Shown piece after piece: positions 61,901-64,000 of a stretch of 64,000 nucleotides of DNA (position 1 is the stretch's first letter; every line of letters begins with the position of its first letter). Source of the DNA: Symbiodinium natans (lineage: Eukaryota; Sar; Dinophyceae; Suessiales; Symbiodiniaceae); contig CAJNDS010000979.1 of NCBI GenBank assembly GCA_905221605.1, positions 694,319-758,318 on the forward strand, read 5' to 3'. The notes beneath the pieces were generated by a model that ran no database searches, had not been told where the DNA came from, and was given only the letters and a program-made list of their open reading frames with translations. The translations under genes were made by a program, and so were the position numbers.

Positions 61901-64000
61901 AAGGATATGCGTGCCCAGCCCCGCCGACGGGGGCGTGCCAGCCCCCGTGGGGGTTGCCGTGCCTCCGGCCGGTGTCCCTGTGCCTTGGCGCGGGGACTTT
62001 CGGGTTCGAGGGTCTATGGGATGTTGGGTTTAAGGGTTTAGGGTTTAGGGTTTAGGGTTTAGGGTTTAGGGTCCCAAACCCACCTGGATCCTAAACCCTA
62101 AGCCCTACACCCTACGGCTTGGGGCTTCCAGGCTACGGACCAGCAACTTGGGATGCCGTCGCTCAGGACTGTGGGACGACTTCGAACTGTTACTACTATT
62201 ATTGTTATTGTCATTACCGTGATTACTTTAAAGTACTTAGGTTACTTAAGTTCCAAACGTCAGGTTTTTCTTAGTTTGGGGCTTGCAAGGGCTTGTTCAG
62301 GTTGAGGTGCGCAGGTCGGTAGGATGAACCTTCTCTATGGGAGTTTCCAGCTGGGCCCCATTCATTCACGGCTCGGGGGGCTCACTCCGTAGAGTAGAGA
62401 CATGCAAGGCGGCCCCAAAAAACAGAACTCGGCCCTGAACATTAAATATCCCGAAGCCCAGGTGCCGCCTGGCGTGCCCTTAGCAGCCCCCGCGGCACCG
62501 CCCGTCGCAGCGGCCGCGCCCAGAACTCGGACCTCTCAAAAAGTGTTAGCTTGGGGGTTTCGAGGCCTAAAGAGAGGTTTAGGGGTTTAGACTCCCAACT
62601 GCTGCGTTTTTTGCTCGAGAGTGTTCCGGGGCGTCGCTGCGTTTGGGCTGTCCACATGGGGAGTCAGCATGAGAAGCAAGGACTAGGAACCTGTTCGGAA
62701 GAAGTCGGGGGCAGCAGTTACAAAACGCAATTTGCCACATGCATCGTGCGCGGCCTGAGTAGAGCAAATGTCGCCCTACTACGCGCAACGCTTTTGAGTA
62801 TCCCAATCTGAGCTACCCCGACTTCAGTCGATCGATTTGTAGCAGATGCCTCGCTGAATGATCTGTTTCATGCTTGTCTGGCACCACTTTTCCTTGCACA
62901 CAGAGGTGATTGCAAGGACCCTGACGCACCCCAGCCCCCCCCCCCCCCTGTTGCACTCTGGATCTTTGACGTTTGCAACCGAAACCCTAAACCTGAACCC
63001 TTCAGCGTTTGAAAGCAAATGGGTGCAGCGAGGCTCAGGGTCTTTTGGGCTTATATAAGGGATGCAGGGTGTAAAGGTTTAGCTTTTGAGCTTTGCACCC
63101 TAAAACGTAGCGGGCTCCGGCTTTCGCAGTTCGGAGCCATGTTCGAATCGAGAGCCGAAGCCCTCGACCCTAGGGTTGAAAGGGTTCAGGGCCTATTGAA
63201 GTTTCGGGGGTTTAGGGCTTAGGGTTTAGGGTTTAGGGTTTAGGGTTTAGGGTTTAGGGTTCGGGGTTCCCCCGAGCCCAGGCCGGGAATCCCTATGCCC
63301 CCTGCCGCGCCGGCGGGTGCGCCAAGCCTTCCGGCCATCCGGCCAGGGGGTGGCTGGGCACCGCCACCTGCACAGGCGCCACAGGCGCCTTAGGTTTAGG
63401 GTTTAGGGTTTAGGGTTTAGGGTTTAGGGTTTCGGTGTTTAGGGTTTCGGTGTTTTGGCGCTGGGGGTTTGGAGGGTTTAGGGTTGGGGTTCGTTGCTTA
63501 GTTTTCTCCCTCGCATTCTAAGTACTGGTTGGTTTTGAGGAAGTTTTGGTTTCGGTTTAGGGAGCCCTGAACCCTACATCCATCAGGTATCTTCAGGATC
63601 CCAGGCAGATGGGATCTTCCCAGCCGATTTTGAGGGTGGTGCTTAGAAGTGGTGCTTGTGTGGGCTCTTAAGTTAACTACTCGTAGGATGATTCAACGTC
63701 TAGGGTTCTTGACATGTTTGCCAGGTTGCTGTCTTTGTGTTTCAACCTGTTGTGCTTTTAGCCCTTGGGTTTAGGGTTTTGGTTTTAGGGTTTAGGGTCC
63801 AAGAATACCACGGTGTCCCTTCGGGACTCGATTGTGCCTGCAGGCACAGCACTATCCATTCTTGTGACCCGAAACAGACCAATCCTGAAACTCAATCCCC
63901 AAAGCCAAAACCCCAACCCCAAAAGCCTACACCCTCTAAGCCCCAAACCCAAATCCCCAAACCTATTGCCCAGGCGCCGGGGGTGCTCCCGCCCACTTCA
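52909..64000 (+). CDS. GRASP: Golgi reassembly stacking protein (GRASP), right end outside window
   Basis: GRASP proteins tether Golgi membranes through tandem atypical PDZ domains and take part in unconventional secretion. The exons give the family order: FFDFILAINGIRLE, then SIFAKNIQE, AKLTVYNTRANMTRE, ILVPNNSWGGDGCIGCDIG and TGLLHRIP, that is, the PDZ core through the WGG...G and LHRIP motifs. Joins at 54654/54987, 55049/59797 and 59854/60139 keep frame. Downstream segments are rich in Pro, Ala and Val, as in the unstructured GRASP tail. The N-terminal exon is unsure. One core intron is 4.7 kb long. Confidence 0.75.
54022..54066 (+). CDS. GRASP: GRASP exon (FFDFI)
   Basis: Encodes VFFDFILAINGIRLE, the GRASP-specific (F/Y)FDFI-x-x-I-x-G-x-RL strand. 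Acceptor TGAG|GTC; 3' end approximate. Confidence 0.8.
54409..54530 (+). mobile_element. CTTGGTAGCCC element in GRASP intron
   Basis: Left end CTTGGTAGCCCACTGG, right end GGTTGCTGGGCTGCCAAG; interior GTTCCCTTAT and AAAGGGTGCCCTTATCAT as in the exportin copies. No array inside, so it serves as the unexpanded comparison. Confidence 0.75.
54615..54654 (+). CDS. GRASP: GRASP exon
   Basis: Encodes PGEQSIFAKNIQE; acceptor CAAG|GCC, donor GAA|GTGAGG. Joins in frame to EAENGSAKLTVYN. Confidence 0.65.
54987..55049 (+). CDS. GRASP: GRASP exon (KLTVYNT)
   Basis: 21 codons ending AKLTVYNTRANMTRE, matching the K-L-x-V-(Y/F)-N-x-K-x-x-x-x-R strand. Acceptor GCAG|GAG, donor GAG|GTGAGA, phase 0. Confidence 0.85.
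55233..55447. repeat. GGGGCT hexamer minisatellite
   Basis: Repeated GGGGCT with occasional GGGGTT, in the long GRASP intron. Generates Gly-rich and Pro-rich frames of 96-162 codons that are artefacts. Preceded by a tandem pair of TTTTGAGCGAAAGTTTTGAC (about 55146-55200). Confidence 0.9.
55709..55790 (+). repeat. TTTAGGG array
   Basis: About 11 units in the GRASP core intron. Confidence 0.9.
56417..56527 (+). repeat. CCCTGAA heptamer array
   Basis: About 13 CCCTGAA units following CCCGAAA units: again a single-base variant made uniform. Confidence 0.9.
57053..57319 (+). CDS. Open frame of unknown coding status
   Basis: 88 codons of normal amino-acid composition in the long GRASP intron (ASVPGWSGFPDFASSSAIGN...). 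A minus frame of 97 codons overlaps it. No motif recognised; may be remains of an insert. Confidence 0.2.
   Translation: MRYDAVDVVRASVPGWSGFPDFASSSAIGNFIPFLISSFVGEKFGALLPISSFCPIWMHDAIERQRRQRPLDKQLSPFGITSLGHIGF
58590..58744 (+). CDS. Exon-like segment of unknown gene inside the GRASP core intron
   Basis: Encodes NVKVICNPDALQDFLLGTPQ, RVFHDIDELVEVVQANLNER and MQAPSRIAQT with no stop. It looks strongly coding but does not belong between the two GRASP strands it separates. It may be a nested gene, a captured exon or an alternative exon; no family recognised. Confidence 0.4.
58789..58905 (+). mobile_element. CTTGGTAGCCC element in GRASP intron
   Basis: Left end CCTTGGTAGCCCACTGG, interior GTTCCCTTAAAA and AGGGGTACCCTGAT, degenerate right end GGGTAGCAAACC. 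Confidence 0.65.
59229..59343 (+). mobile_element. CTTGGAGCTTC inverted-repeat element in GRASP intron
   Basis: Ends TACTTGGAGCTTC and GAAGCTCCAAGTA form a perfect pair; the interior is stem-like. Same family as 24636-24890. Confidence 0.7.
59446..59538 (+). repeat. CCCTAAA array
   Basis: About 13 units, 260 bp before the GRASP WGG exon. Confidence 0.9.
59600..59680. mobile_element. CCATGTACCTA..TAGTCCATACT element
   Basis: Shares CCATGTACCTA(T/C)(G/A)TAGTCC with the reverse-oriented copies at about 11830-11950 and 11175-11270, and also TTGGGCCC and ATAGGAACCC. Confidence 0.5.
59797..59854 (+). CDS. GRASP: GRASP exon (WGG motif)
   Basis: Encodes AILVPNNSWGGDGCIGCDI. The GC donor G|GCAGGG completes a Gly codon with the next exon to read CDIGTGLLHRIP. 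Confidence 0.85.
60139..60222 (+). CDS. GRASP: GRASP exon (LHRIP, start of Pro-rich tail)
   Basis: Encodes TGLLHRIPAPRRPPGGPCAP and a Pro/Ala run. The LHRIP motif closes the GRASP core. 3' limit approximate. Confidence 0.8.
60565..60724. mobile_element. GGGATGTTCCC inverted-repeat element with poly-G core
   Basis: Ends TTGGGATGTTCCCTTATACT and AGTATGAGGGGGAACATCCCAA; AACAGTC/GACTGTT inside; a run of G at about 60655-60676 in the middle. Confidence 0.65.
61919..61979 (+). CDS. GRASP: GRASP tail exon (probable)
   Basis: Encodes DGGVPAPVGVAVPPAGVPVP, a Pro/Val-rich low-complexity segment in keeping with a GRASP tail; limits approximate. Confidence 0.45.
62411..62549 (+). CDS. GRASP: GRASP tail exon (probable)
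   Basis: Open segment reading KKQNSALNIKYPEAQVPPGV then a Pro/Ala-rich run and RTRTSQK. Same composition as the neighbouring tail exons. Confidence 0.5.
63282..63384 (+). CDS. GRASP: GRASP tail exon
   Basis: Encodes PGIPMPPAAPAGAPSLPAIR then GGGWAPPPAQAPQ. The intron that follows starts GCGCC and the next exon (63974) starts GCGCC, giving APPPAQAPQ-APGVLPP. Confidence 0.6.
63974..64000 (+). CDS. GRASP: GRASP tail exon, cut by window edge
   Basis: Encodes APGVLPPTS in frame with the previous exon; continues past 64000. Confidence 0.5.

Noticed and set aside
1-64000. tRNA, rRNA and spliced-leader genes
   Set aside because: No cloverleaf-like or rRNA-like segment and no spliced-leader sequence was noticed by eye; a covariance search would be needed to exclude small RNAs.

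Overview
This window reads as nuclear DNA of an intron-rich protist, most likely a dinoflagellate. Three things point there. First, short telomere-type arrays (CCCTAAA/TTTAGGG and drifted versions) are scattered throughout. Second, coding sequence comes as many short exons (about 30-460 nt) whose introns begin GT, GC or GA and nearly always end AG|G, a splice grammar known from dinoflagellates. Third, many introns look like introners: short elements with terminal inverted repeats (TIRs) and 4-bp target-site duplications (TSDs). Other introner-bearing algae with the same telomere heptamer cannot be excluded from sequence alone. No prokaryotic gene organisation is present. Nearly all uninterrupted reading frames of 60-170 codons are chance frames in repeats or single exons, so I assembled genes by following reading frame and protein-family motifs across introns.

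Three plus-strand genes can be recognised. (1) About 3.5-19.0 kb: a tubulin tyrosine ligase-like polyglutamylase of the TTLL9 type, with the ATP-grasp motifs in order over about 22 exons. (2) About 24.5-39.9 kb: an exportin of the exportin-5 (karyopherin) type, about 29 exons. (3) About 52.9/54.0 kb to beyond the right edge: a Golgi reassembly stacking protein (GRASP) with split PDZ-like core exons and a Pro/Ala-rich tail. Between 40.8 and 49.3 kb a run of exon-like segments belongs to one or more genes I cannot name. At 0-3.5 kb and 19.3-24.5 kb I see mostly repeats and small inverted-repeat elements. A 214-codon antisense frame of unknown nature sits alone inside a TTLL9 intron.

The most unusual signal is the relation between telomere-like repeats and introns. 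Arrays lie inside introns, often abutting exons. Within an intron the G-rich orientation (TTTAGGG) tends to come first, after the 5' splice site, and the C-rich orientation (CCCTAAA) last, next to the 3' splice site. One 51-nt exportin intron (37606-37656) is almost nothing but CCCTAAA repeats bounded by an 8-bp direct repeat. Other arrays are flanked by direct repeats of about 12-33 bp, and others are nested inside TIR-bearing introners. Together these suggest that telomere-type repeats are inserted at breaks, duplicate their target, expand locally and are tolerated or used as intron sequence.

Exon limits come from reading frame, splice consensus and family motifs by eye. No alignment, RNA data or search was available. 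Junctions marked 'about' are uncertain.
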